In this document: piece by piece, positions 26,388 to 33,901 of the stretch
Numbering within the stretch: the stretch's first letter is position 1
Layout of the letters: each line of letters begins with the position of its first letter
From: Thermosediminibacterales bacterium
Lineage (GTDB): Bacteria > Bacillota > Thermosediminibacteria > Koleobacterales > JARRCM01
Direction of reading: 5' to 3'
DNA: 36,026 nt
Assembly (NCBI GenBank): GCA_029982205.1
Contig: JARRCM010000021.1
Location: forward strand, 1-36,026
Notes under the pieces: model-generated
What the model was told of the DNA's origin: nothing
Databases searched by the model: none
What the model saw: the letters and a program-made list of their open reading frames with translations, nothing else
Translations under genes and position numbers: made by a program

Positions 26388-28493
26388 TCAACTCTTGTTC
26401 AGAGTTTCGTAGAGTTCTATTGCTTTTTTAATTCTTTCCTTTGTTTTTTGTGTAAGTTCTATGGGTTTCATTTTTTGTCTATTCAATTCTTCTACATCTT
26501 TTTGGATATCGGCTACTTCTTTAAAGTACTTCTCCGCTTTTTCCGTTTTGCCTTTTTTCAAATAATACAGGCCTACTTGAAAATAGGCCTCTGCCTTGTT
26601 TTCATAGTTTTGAGGATTCAGAGGTTGAGCTTCAACTGATTTTTCTATGTAAACCAGACCTTTCTCAATAACACCAGATTTTAGAAAAAGGCTGGCTGTT
26701 GCAGCATTTAGTTTTGAATTGTATTGATCAAGTTCAACGGCTTTTTCCGCCAGTTGTAATGAGCGTTTAATTAGTTTCTGGGATTTTTGTTGACTTCCCA
26801 AAAAATGCAATATTTTTGCAAGGTCAATTTTGTAGGAAGCCGTAAAAGGATCAAACTTCGATGCTTTTTCAAAGTATATGCTGGCTTCATTAAATTCTCT
26901 TTCTTTAAATGATTTTACGCCCTTCTGACCGTATATGAAACCAGTATAAAGAGAGATGGTTAGTATTAAAACACATATAGATACTGCGATGGCAAGCGTG
27001 TTATTAATAGGAAAAATTTTTAATTTAATGCCTTTTTCTTCAGGATTCTGTTTATAGAGGCCATTGATAAGACCAAACAAAGACCATAAAACAAAGGAAA
27101 TGGCAGCAAGGGTTAAATCAAAATCTATCACACTATGAGCAAGTAGGGCAAAGGATGCTGTAAAGGCTCCAGTTATTATTGTTCTAAATTCATTCTTTTT
27201 GTATTTATTAAATAAAATATAAGAGATATATAAATAACTTACAACCAGAACCAACAAAATCACGAAACCGATTGTTCCTACCTCAATCCATAGCTGTATG
27301 AAGTAGTTATGAGCCTGTGTGGTATAGTATGAGAACGATTGGTACATAAAATAGAGGGAACTCCATCCGCCTCCACCGACACCCAAAACCGGATGGTCTT
27401 TTATTATTTTTAAAGCATCTTTATAAAATACAAATCTTTCCATGGCAGTACGGGTTGTTAAACTAATGCTTTTTAATCTCTGCAACAAGTCTGGTGGAAT
27501 AGCACTCAGAAGTTTGTTTTTGAAGATCAGACTAATAGCTAAAATTATGGGAATGGTAATCCCGGCTATCAATTTGTAATTTGTCTTTTGCTTCTGTAAT
27601 CTTGCTAAGGCAAAATTTAAAAAATACGTAATGGCAATACAAACCAAAATACCCAATATTATCCAAAGCCACGATTTGGCAGGAGTTTCCGATGAAATTG
27701 TATTACTAAAAGGTTTAAGAATGACACCAACACCTGTAATTAGTCCAAGTATATTACTTATTAACTCCCTTCGATATTTAGAATTAATTAATAATAGGTA
27801 AATAATAATTGTCAGGGGAAATAAAAGCCATGCTCCCCGAGAATAAGAATAAACAAATCCAAAAAAGAGAATAAAGTTTATAAGATAATAGATCGTTTTT
27901 ACATATTTTTTGCCTGATAAGTGCATCTGACTTAAACTTAACAGCAAAACTGCCAGCATGTATGCACCAAAGGTATTGTGATACTGAATGGTGGAATTTA
28001 TCATACCCTCAACAAAAGCCCCATTATATTTAAAAGTCCTGGCAGCTGCTCCGATTCCTATCAAGGCTACTATGAACCCGCTAAATATGAGTATATTTAA
28101 TAGAAACTTTATTCTACTTTTATTGGTTACCGTTTGACTAATAAATAGAAATAAAACCAGATAATTGAAATATTTTAATGCTTCTCCAATGGCAAGGCGT
28201 ATGTTTACAGCAACTATTATTGAGATAAAATACATTATAACCAGACCCACTGCTGCATAATCCAGTGGTGTTTGTAGCGAAATCTTTTTTTTGCCAAGCA
28301 TTTTTGATATTATCCAGATAATAAATAATGAAAAAGAAATTATATGAGTAGGCAACAGTTCTTTGTCAAAAAACAGCCCTCTGAAAAATGGGGCGAAAAA
28401 AATTACTGCACAGAAAAATATGTATATAATTGTCTCAAACAAATCTGTGTTTTCATTTCTTTGTTGATTTTTCTTTTTTGTTTTTTTCCCCAT
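26388..28493 (-). CDS. O-antigen ligase-like membrane protein with C-terminal TPR domain
   Basis: A 701-residue protein. The first ~490 residues hold about 12 hydrophobic helices with a large outside loop typical of the Wzy/WaaL/PglL superfamily: HPVLGVGGGGW, then QAHNYFIQLWIEVG carrying the conserved histidine. After one last helix (about 500-520), the C-terminal ~170 residues form tetratricopeptide-like helical repeats, e.g. EFNEASIYFEKASKFDPFTA and QLAEKAVELDQYNS. WaaL/TPR fusions in Firmicutes are candidate ligases that transfer finished glycans to protein or cell-wall acceptors. Polymerase function cannot be excluded, but the ABC exporter makes a ligase more likely. It is the first gene of the cluster; ATG at 28493 follows AGAGGG. 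Confidence 0.85.
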   Translation of the reverse strand: MGKKTKKKNQQRNENTDLFETIIYIFFCAVIFFAPFFRGLFFDKELLPTHIISFSLFIIWIISKMLGKKKISLQTPLDYAAVGLVIMYFISIIVAVNIRLAIGEALKYFNYLVLFLFISQTVTNKSRIKFLLNILIFSGFIVALIGIGAAARTFKYNGAFVEGMINSTIQYHNTFGAYMLAVLLLSLSQMHLSGKKYVKTIYYLINFILFFGFVYSYSRGAWLLFPLTIIIYLLLINSKYRRELISNILGLITGVGVILKPFSNTISSETPAKSWLWIILGILVCIAITYFLNFALARLQKQKTNYKLIAGITIPIILAISLIFKNKLLSAIPPDLLQRLKSISLTTRTAMERFVFYKDALKIIKDHPVLGVGGGGWSSLYFMYQSFSYYTTQAHNYFIQLWIEVGTIGFVILLVLVVSYLYISYILFNKYKKNEFRTIITGAFTASFALLAHSVIDFDLTLAAISFVLWSLFGLINGLYKQNPEEKGIKLKIFPINNTLAIAVSICVLILTISLYTGFIYGQKGVKSFKEREFNEASIYFEKASKFDPFTASYKIDLAKILHFLGSQQKSQKLIKRSLQLAEKAVELDQYNSKLNAATASLFLKSGVIEKGLVYIEKSVEAQPLNPQNYENKAEAYFQVGLYYLKKGKTEKAEKYFKEVADIQKDVEELNRQKMKPIELTQKTKERIKKAIELYETLNKS

Positions 28494-28843
28494 AATCAGC
28501 CCTCTTTACATAAAAATAGTCATAGACTAAAATAAATACATAGCAACAAAAAAACTAAAAATGCCTGCTAAAAGCTGGCAATCAAATTTTAATCCTTATT
28601 ATTTTACTTAAAATCACTTTTAGTTTTAACTGTATGATTAAAACATTATGAGATGTTTCTTGTAAATTAGTTTTTTTATGGAATTTATTTCTTCCTTCCA
28701 GTTGCTTTATTATTCAACATTTTTTTATTCAACATGTTTTTGGAAATTCCTTCTTTTAATCAGGAAAAAATTATCAAAAATCTATTAATGAGTGCTGTTG
28801 AATTTTAAGCCAGTTTTTATAATTTGAGATTGTATTTTCGGTC
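28494..28843 (-). promoter_or_regulatory. Probable leader/promoter region of the glycan operon
   Basis: No gene is seen in these 350 very AT-rich bases. On the minus strand a weak hairpin, GCCAGC-TTTTA-GCAGGC with one mismatch and followed by T-rich DNA, lies at 28565-28581, about 70 bases ahead of the first gene. Further upstream an 11-base direct repeat occurs (28710-28720 and 28725-28735). I could not pick one convincing sigma-A promoter. Since the following ~27 kb are nearly gap-free and co-directional, transcription most likely begins here or just upstream. Confidence 0.35.
28710..28735. repeat. 11-bp direct repeat upstream of the glycan operon
   Basis: TTATTCAACAT occurs at 28710-28720 and again at 28725-28735, 15 bases from start to start, in the non-coding region ahead of the O-antigen-ligase-like gene. 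It could be a paired regulator site or a chance or slippage product of the AT-rich DNA. Confidence 0.5.
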
Positions 28844-28966
28844 TCAGAAGCATGATTTCATCTTGTAAATACTTCCTGTAATCCATGCATTGTACGGTTC
28901 GTTTATCAATATATCCACTGGGTAGACAAATTTATTCAGGTCATCTATATAACCCAGCTTTTACAT
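28844..28966 (-). pseudogene. Short coding-like fragment, unidentified
   Basis: A minus-strand frame without a start reads LGYIDDLNKFVYPVDILINE and then PYNAWITGSIYKMKSCF before a TGA at 28844-28846. Its residue usage is protein-like, but it is too short to classify. It may be a distal piece of the decayed glycosyltransferase just upstream or a different gene remnant. Confidence 0.3.
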
Positions 28967-29243
28967 GAGGGTTTTATTGTTAGAAAATACTCTTTTGTAA
29001 CGTTGGTAGGTATCTATAAACAGCAGCAGGTATATTTTGTAGTACTTGATGCCCGTAGCTTCTTCTTTCAATTCATTTGAATTTCCATAATTGAAACCTT
29101 TTTGTATTTCTCTATCATCATTACGTTTTAATTGTATAACTTCAAAGCCCTCTTCTTTTATTTTTTCAATGGAGCCTTTAATTTTACTTAGAAAACATGG
29201 GAAACCATCATCAATATTTTTATGCATTACTTTTACCTTTCAC
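28961..29243 (-). pseudogene. Decayed glycosyltransferase N-terminus
   Basis: A strong AGGAGG (29248-29253) precedes GTG at 29241-29243, which opens KGKSNA and then stops at once. One base less near 29228 would join it to the frame from 29227: MHKNIDDGFPCFLSKIKGSI followed by EKIKEEGFEVIQL. That reading (…MHKNID…fl.KIkg.i...k..Gfev) matches the start of GT4-type enzymes found in Firmicute glycan clusters. It stops after about 88 codons, with none of the donor domain. I take it as an inactivated GT gene at the promoter side of the cluster. Alternatively, the 88-residue frame is a short gene of unknown function, but its own ATG lacks a well-spaced ribosome site. Confidence 0.5.
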
Positions 29244-29284
29244 TATTCCTCCTTTAGAATTCCTATTTTATGTAGTTAATGTAG

Positions 29285-29318
29285 TTAGTTCCCCCTTGAA
29301 AAAGTCATGGGGAACTAA
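29285..29318. repeat. 10-bp inverted repeat in intergenic DNA
   Basis: TTAGTTCCCC (29285-29294) and GGGGAACTAA (29309-29318) are perfect complements around a 14-base loop. Neither side has a T-run right after it, so it is not a standard terminator. It lies between the decayed GT and the stalk-domain gene. Confidence 0.6.
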
Positions 29319-29384
29319 TTACGCTGAGGTATACGAATGCCCTTCTTTTTACTAAATTATTTTTTCAACTAAAATGGAGAAGAA

Positions 29385-29417
29385 TCAAAAAATTTAGCAG
29401 GGTATAATCACCCTGCT
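29385..29417 (-). terminator. Rho-independent terminator of the stalk-domain protein gene
   Basis: On the minus strand AGCAGGGT-GATTAT-ACCCTGCT (29396-29417) forms an eight-pair stem followed by AAATTTTTT. It begins 67 bases after the stop of the secreted acidic protein gene and separates that gene from the glycan cluster. Confidence 0.85.
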
Positions 29418-29483
29418 GTTTATATAATGAATGTGTATAAATCTTGTTTTGATAAGCAGCACCTCTTTTTACAGCAAGGATGC

Positions 29484-30713
29484 TTATTCAGTGGTTGTCA
29501 GGCTGCTTTCTGGTGTTTGTTCAGTTATTTGTTCTGGCGTTTGTTCTATTGTTTCCTCAGTAGTTTCTTCTGCACCCTGCTCTGCTGTTTCCTCAGTGGT
29601 TTCTTCTGCTGGTGTCTCTGCTGCTTCTTCTTCTGTTTCCTCTATTGTTTCTTCAGTTGTCTCCTCTGTCGCTTCCTCTTCTTCCTGGTTTTCACTGTCT
29701 TCATCAATAATTACCATGTGTGTTTCTGGATCATATTCAACATTTGCGCCGAAAATTTCATTTAAAAATCTCAAAGGTACGAAAGTCCTGTTGCTTCTCA
29801 TATCAGGTCTTGTATCTATTTCCACGGGTTCGCCGTTTACCAGTGCTACTGTTTCACCCAAAGTTAAAACTACTTCTATATCATCTTTCGTAACAGTAAC
29901 CTTGTTGGTCTCAGGATCAAAACTTACTTTGGCTCCCAGGCTTTCAGTTATAGCTCTTACGGGTACCAGAGTTCTCCCGGCCTTGATTACGGGCGGAGCG
30001 TCAAGTTCAAGTATCCTGCCATTTACGAAAACCTTTATCTCTTTTTCTCCTATCTTCCTGTAGAGCTTGCCAAGTTCTTTGTAAGCCTTCTTTGCCTTGT
30101 GGTTTGCTTTAACATAATCTTCCAGCATGCCTATTAGTTCTTCTGCATCCTCTTTTTCAATATTTTCATTAATAATGCTGTCTATTGCTTCAAATATATT
30201 CTGCTGTATTTCAAGCCTTTCCTGAAGTCTTTCCTGAATCTCATTTGCAATTTGTGTCTGTTCCTGTATTCTTTCTTGAAATTTATACAGTTTCTCCTGC
30301 ATTTTTTCCTGTTCTTTATTTGCTTTTTGCTGCATTTTTATAAGTTTCTTCATGAGCTTTTCCTGGATTTTATTCATAACTTTTTCTTTATTAATATCTT
30401 CATCTTCTTCTGTTTCTTCTTCATTGATATCTTCATCTTCTTCAATTATATCTTCATCTTCTTCTTCAATGTTTTCATCTTCCGCTACCTTTTCTTCTTC
30501 TATCTCCTCTTTTTCATCAATTTCTTCATCTTCCTCTAATTCTTCTACCATTAAGTTTTGCTTGGGCTCAACTGCATTTTTAATCTTCAGACCGATTCCT
30601 TTTGGTAATTTAAAGTTTTTATTATCACTGTGCTTGGCATAACCCCCAGATGCAAAACTTAAAATCAGGGCTACAATAGTAATTAGACAAAAAATTTTTC
30701 TAAGCTTTTTCAT
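29484..30713 (-). CDS. Secreted acidic protein with copper-amine-oxidase-N-like (stalk) domain
   Basis: A 409-residue protein with a signal peptide (KKLRKIF, then a hydrophobic core; likely cut near Ala26). Next are a Glu/Asp-rich low-complexity stretch (about 56-110) and a Gln/Glu/Lys-rich coiled-coil stretch (about 110-190). A paired stalk domain follows at about 225-338: KVFVNGRILELDAPPVI, GRTLVPVRAITESLGA, then MRSNRTFVPLRFLNEIFGA. The C-terminal ~70 residues are Glu/Thr repeats of the ETTEET type. Such stalk domains are common in cell-surface proteins of Clostridia, where they bind or space envelope components; no copper chemistry is implied. ATG at 30713 lies 11 bases after AGGAGG. It has its own promoter and terminator and is a separate unit from the glycan operon. 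The repetitive ends are likely prone to copy-number change. Confidence 0.9.
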   Translation of the reverse strand: MKKLRKIFCLITIVALILSFASGGYAKHSDNKNFKLPKGIGLKIKNAVEPKQNLMVEELEEDEEIDEKEEIEEEKVAEDENIEEEDEDIIEEDEDINEEETEEDEDINKEKVMNKIQEKLMKKLIKMQQKANKEQEKMQEKLYKFQERIQEQTQIANEIQERLQERLEIQQNIFEAIDSIINENIEKEDAEELIGMLEDYVKANHKAKKAYKELGKLYRKIGEKEIKVFVNGRILELDAPPVIKAGRTLVPVRAITESLGAKVSFDPETNKVTVTKDDIEVVLTLGETVALVNGEPVEIDTRPDMRSNRTFVPLRFLNEIFGANVEYDPETHMVIIDEDSENQEEEEATEETTEETIEETEEEAAETPAEETTEETAEQGAEETTEETIEQTPEQITEQTPESSLTTTE

Positions 30714-30736
30714 AACGGCTCATTCCTCCTCCCATT

Positions 30737-30766
30737 GTTATAAAAATGCTTTTTTGGTGCTGTCTA
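30737..30766 (-). promoter_or_regulatory. Probable sigma-A promoter of the stalk-domain protein gene
   Basis: On the minus strand TAGACA (30761-30766) and TATAAC (30737-30742) are separated by 18 bases; each matches five of six consensus positions. The start of transcription would fall just before the GGAGGAGG ribosome site, giving a very short leader. Confidence 0.6.
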
Positions 30767-30841
30767 CTAATAAATACGTTTTATGGTATGATTTTAGGGA
30801 GGTCGTTAATAAATTTTCTTGCGTAAGACATTCGGATGTTC

Positions 30842-31309
30842 TTATTTGGCCCGCCTGAGTTCACGGATCTGTGCTTCATTTTCCAGAGAACGCAGGGAAA
30901 GAACCTCTAAAACCCGCTCCTGTCTGTGTTGACTATCTAGAACAGTGTTAAGAATTTTGGCATTTTCTTTCTGGTTTTCAGATATTTTGGTCTGTTCGTC
31001 TGCGAGGCGTGCGACATTGCTTTTAAGTTCGACTACATCGCTTCTGAGGTCGTCTGCATCGCGCTTGAGGTGAGTTATATCGCCCTGCAGGTAATTGGCT
31101 TTTTCCTCTAAACGAGTAACCGCAGCGCCGGTAATATCAGCCCTGTGTTCCAGTGCACGTAGAAGCTGGCTGTGTTCCTGCAGGGTTGATTTGATACCGG
31201 CAATCTCTAACTTGATGTCGTTAATTTCTGACTTCATATCCTGCTGTTCGGATTTCATTTCCTGTATTTCGGTTAGAATCTGGTTTAGAATTTCTTTCAA
31301 ATTCCTCAC
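30842..31309 (-). CDS. Coiled-coil protein of unknown function
   Basis: A 155-residue, highly charged protein made almost wholly of heptad repeats: EIQEMKSEQQDMKSEINDIK near the N-terminus and THLKRDADDLRSDVVELKSN in the middle. It has no signal peptide or membrane helix, so it should be cytoplasmic and probably oligomeric. The start is uncertain: GTG at 31309 sits only two bases after AGGAGG, and TTG nine bases further on is better spaced. It follows the 169-residue gene by 44 bases and could be co-transcribed with it. Similar short coiled-coil proteins are common in Clostridia without known roles. Confidence 0.75.
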   Translation of the reverse strand: MRNLKEILNQILTEIQEMKSEQQDMKSEINDIKLEIAGIKSTLQEHSQLLRALEHRADITGAAVTRLEEKANYLQGDITHLKRDADDLRSDVVELKSNVARLADEQTKISENQKENAKILNTVLDSQHRQERVLEVLSLRSLENEAQIRELRRAK

Positions 31310-31353
31310 CCCCTCCTGGTAATATAATAACCGGTCTCTGAAAGGAAAAGCCT

Positions 31354-31863
31354 TTATTTCAGCTTAAATGCCTCTTTTATCATTTTTGCGGCTTGAACAA
31401 AAGCGTTTTCGTCTTCATCAGTTTCGGGAAGGCTTAATACCGTTTGACGCAACCGTTCGAGCACTTCATCATACATAACTAATTTTACCGGTAGACCCTG
31501 CTTTAATGCCGATTCTACTGTTTCTGTCACCCTGATATTGGCAGGTATAAAACACCAGATTTCATATAATGGAGTTATCGGAGTCTTCCTTTGAATACCC
31601 ATCAGTTTACAATAGTTTTCAATCGCCTCTACTCTTCTTTTTACTCGCCTGACAAGGGTTTTTGGTTTTGCCTGCTCATCGAAATGATATAACGTAGAAA
31701 AGTCCATGCCGTAAACCGTATCTTTACTGTAAGCTACTGCTACAAAAGGTGTTCTAGTAAAATACTCGTCATCAATATTAACAGAACATTTCTTTATGTA
31801 TTTGTAGTATGCAACTATAAAACCCCGTTCTATATCGGCTTTTAATTTTCGGGAAATACGCAA
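31354..31863 (-). CDS. Conserved-looking hypothetical protein, 169 aa
   Basis: The product is a soluble alpha/beta-looking protein starting at TTG 31863, eight bases after GGAGG. It has a basic N-terminal segment (MRISRKLKADIERGFIVAYY), a central Lys/Arg-rich stretch (KTLVRRVKRRVEAIENYCK) and a C-terminal helix; no catalytic motif, signal peptide or membrane helix is visible. I do not recognise the family. Its base composition fits the right-hand part of the window, so it is not an obvious import. The coiled-coil gene directly downstream may be its partner. Confidence 0.7.
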   Translation of the reverse strand: MRISRKLKADIERGFIVAYYKYIKKCSVNIDDEYFTRTPFVAVAYSKDTVYGMDFSTLYHFDEQAKPKTLVRRVKRRVEAIENYCKLMGIQRKTPITPLYEIWCFIPANIRVTETVESALKQGLPVKLVMYDEVLERLRQTVLSLPETDEDENAFVQAAKMIKEAFKLK

Positions 31864-31973
31864 ACTCTTTTCCTCCCTTTGCCTGTACTGTAAACATCAA
31901 AAAACTACCCTACTCCCTGTTTATATTCTCCTTTTTATGCAATTTTCCTTTATAAAATACGATTTAAAACACT

Positions 31974-31999
31974 AAACCCGGATACTAATATCCGGGTTT
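31974..31999 (-). terminator. Terminator of the iorA-iorB-paaK operon
   Basis: AAACCCGGATA (31974-31984) and TATCCGGGTTT (31989-31999) form a perfect 11-pair stem with a four-base loop, starting one base after the paaK stop codon on the minus strand. The trailing T-run is short (AGTGTTTTAAAT), but stem strength and position make termination the likely role. Confidence 0.8.
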
Positions 32000-32000
32000 G

Positions 32001-33272
32001 TCATACTTCTCGATTGTCGAAAACTCTTTTTGTTTTCTTTTCGCTCCTTGGCAGAGAGCCTATGGGCAGCAGCTCTATATCGGCATGTATGCCAATCTTC
32101 GCTTTAATGTTTTTCTGCAGCCGTTTCTTTACAGCCGTTAAATCACTTCCTTCTTCACCCTCTGCTTTGATGAGGATTTTGTCCTTTCCATGTTCCCTGA
32201 AAAGATGTATCTGGTATTCGCTTCCGCATCCTTCGGTAATACGCAGTATATGGTCTATCTGGCCCGGATAAATGTTTACTCCCTTGACCTTGATCATGTC
32301 ATCACTACGGCCCAGTATCCTGTCTATCATGGGATAAGGATTCCCGCATGTGCAAAATTCAGGAATAATACGGGTAATATCATGAGTCCGGTAGCGCAGC
32401 AAAGGCATCCCTTCTTTGGTAAGTGTAGTAATCACAAGTTCACCCTGCTGGCCGACAGGCAGCTGTTTGCCTGTTGCAGGATCAATTATCTCAAACAGCA
32501 GATGATCCGACCAAAAATGCAGGCCTTGGTGCTTTCGGCAATCGATAGCTATGCCCGGGCCATAAATTTCGGTGAGGCCGTAAATGTCAAAACTCTCGAT
32601 GCCCAGGTAATCCTCTATTTTGCGCCGCATTTTCTCGCCCCAGCGTTCAGAACCAAAAATGCCAATTCTTAAATGAATTTTATCTTTCAGGTTGCGGCGG
32701 TGTATTTCTTCAGCCAGCAAAAGGGCATAAGAGGAAGTGGCGCAAAGTACTGTAGACTTAAGGTCTATCATCATTTCCAGCTGTTTTTCTGTGTTGCCCG
32801 GGCCTGTGGGGATTGTCATTGCCCCCAGGTATTCAACTCCTGCCTGAAACCCTATGCCGGCAGTCCAGAGGCCGTAACCGGGTGTTACCTGTACCCGATC
32901 TTTTTTAGTTACACCTGCCAGTTTATAACACCGCGCAAACATTTCTGCCCAGCATTCCACATCTCGTTTTGTATACGGTACGATAACAGGTTTGCCGGTA
33001 GTTCCGGAAGAAGAATGAATTCTTATAACCTCTTCTTCATCAACCGCCATCAATCCCAGGGGATATTCCTCTCTTAATTCACTTTTGGTGGTAAACGGCA
33101 GTCTGGCCAGGTCCTCAATTGTGGTAATATCCTCCGGTTCTACGCCGGCTTCCTTTAACTTGCGCCGGTAAAAAGGAGACTTTTTCATTAACCTCTTAAT
33201 AAGGCCGGGCAGCATGGATTCCTGCTGCCTGAAAACAGCTTCCAGACTAGGATGTTGCAGCGGCATTCCCAT
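32001..33272 (-). CDS. paaK: Phenylacetate-CoA ligase family protein
   Basis: A 423-residue adenylate-forming enzyme joining aryl-acetates to CoA with ATP. The AMP-binding loop IHSSSGTTGKPVIVPYT, VTPGYGLWTAG, YGLTEIYGPG and the C-terminal lid region GRSDDMIKVKGVNIYP are all present. I start it at ATG 33270-33272, six bases after GGAGG; an upstream GTG-type start would add nine residues lacking conservation. The gene overlaps the iorB end by 26 bases. Pairing with IorAB suggests interconversion of aryl-acetyl-CoA and aryl-acetate, as in fermentation or assimilation of aromatic amino acids; the direction in this organism is not shown by the sequence. Confidence 0.93.
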   Translation of the reverse strand: MGMPLQHPSLEAVFRQQESMLPGLIKRLMKKSPFYRRKLKEAGVEPEDITTIEDLARLPFTTKSELREEYPLGLMAVDEEEVIRIHSSSGTTGKPVIVPYTKRDVECWAEMFARCYKLAGVTKKDRVQVTPGYGLWTAGIGFQAGVEYLGAMTIPTGPGNTEKQLEMMIDLKSTVLCATSSYALLLAEEIHRRNLKDKIHLRIGIFGSERWGEKMRRKIEDYLGIESFDIYGLTEIYGPGIAIDCRKHQGLHFWSDHLLFEIIDPATGKQLPVGQQGELVITTLTKEGMPLLRYRTHDITRIIPEFCTCGNPYPMIDRILGRSDDMIKVKGVNIYPGQIDHILRITEGCGSEYQIHLFREHGKDKILIKAEGEEGSDLTAVKKRLQKNIKAKIGIHADIELLPIGSLPRSEKKTKRVFDNREV

Positions 33273-33858
33273 AATATCCCTCCCCTGCTTGTTTGCCAAG
33301 GTAGAACGCTTTGGCGTTAACTTCGTGTAGTTTGGGCGGCAGTAGTTCCAATGCAGTATTCAGCAGCTCGTCTCCTGCAAATGGCAGTTTTTGGGCTGCA
33401 AGGACACCTAACAGCACCATGTTAGCCGCTTTGTGATGACCCGCTTTTAAAGCAAGATCGTGAGCATCTACAAGTGTTAAATCATAGGGCTGTTTCTTTA
33501 AATATTGCAAAATTTCTTGGTCTGAATATCTAGTTTTTCCCATGGCGGCTAAAACAGGAACAACCCTGGCAGAGCTTGCAATAATCTTCCCACCGGCCTT
33601 TAGTTTTTCCAGTCCTCTTACCGTTTCAGCCAATTCAAAACTCAGCAGTATATCAGCAGTCCCGTTAGGTATTAAAGCCCCAAAGAGGTTTTCCCCGATC
33701 CGCACGTGACTGGTCACCGAACCTCCTCTTTGAGCCATCCCGTGAGTTTCTGAAGTGCGTACCTGCCAGCCGTTTTTCATGGCTGTTTGTGCTATTATCC
33801 GTGAGGCCAAAACCACTCCCTGGCCTCCCACACCGTTTATTACTATATCGAGTTTAAT
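33247..33858 (-). CDS. iorB: Indolepyruvate:ferredoxin oxidoreductase, beta subunit
   Basis: A 203-residue subunit of the thiamine-diphosphate enzyme that oxidises aryl-pyruvates to aryl-acetyl-CoA. The N-terminal motif KLDIVINGVGGQGVVLASRI and the segment TSETHGMAQRGGSVTSHVRIG are characteristic. The start is unusual: the best site, AGGAGG at 33866-33871, is followed after seven bases by ATT (33856-33858), which begins exactly at the conserved KLDIVI. No ATG or GTG is available in this frame nearby. The only alternative, TTG at 33876, lies upstream of that ribosome site and has none of its own. Both readings leave the protein intact. It works with IorA, encoded 43 bases upstream. Confidence 0.92.
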   Translation of the reverse strand: MKLDIVINGVGGQGVVLASRIIAQTAMKNGWQVRTSETHGMAQRGGSVTSHVRIGENLFGALIPNGTADILLSFELAETVRGLEKLKAGGKIIASSARVVPVLAAMGKTRYSDQEILQYLKKQPYDLTLVDAHDLALKAGHHKAANMVLLGVLAAQKLPFAGDELLNTALELLPPKLHEVNAKAFYLGKQAGEGYYGNAAATS

Positions 33859-33871
33859 GGTCCCACCTCCT
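33856..33871 (-). promoter_or_regulatory. Ribosome site of iorB with a probable ATT start codon
   Basis: AGGAGG (33866-33871), seven-base spacer, then ATT (33856-33858) in frame with the conserved IorB N-terminus. ATT starts are rare (infC is the standard bacterial example) and usually limit or regulate translation. TTG at 33874-33876 is the fallback. Confidence 0.5.
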
Positions 33872-33901
33872 AACAACCTTGTCCATGAACTCTTCAGCCC
33901 G

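Noticed and set aside
28565-28581. A firm intrinsic terminator ahead of the glycan operon
   Set aside because: The stem has a central mismatch and is short; it is kept only as a possible leader element.
29431-30063. A Ser/Val-rich 210-residue plus-strand frame
   Set aside because: It is the antisense of the acidic and Glu/Thr repeats of the stalk-domain gene; the low complexity comes from GAA/GAG codons read backwards.
30400-30540. Repeated TCTTCATCTTCTTC-like DNA suggesting a CRISPR or minisatellite
   Set aside because: It is the coding repeat for Glu/Asp runs; unit length and spacing are irregular and there are no unique spacers.
30252-30642. Phe/Ile-rich and Ser-rich plus-strand frames
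   Set aside because: Antisense shadows of the Glu/Asp-rich segment of the same gene, with no ribosome site.
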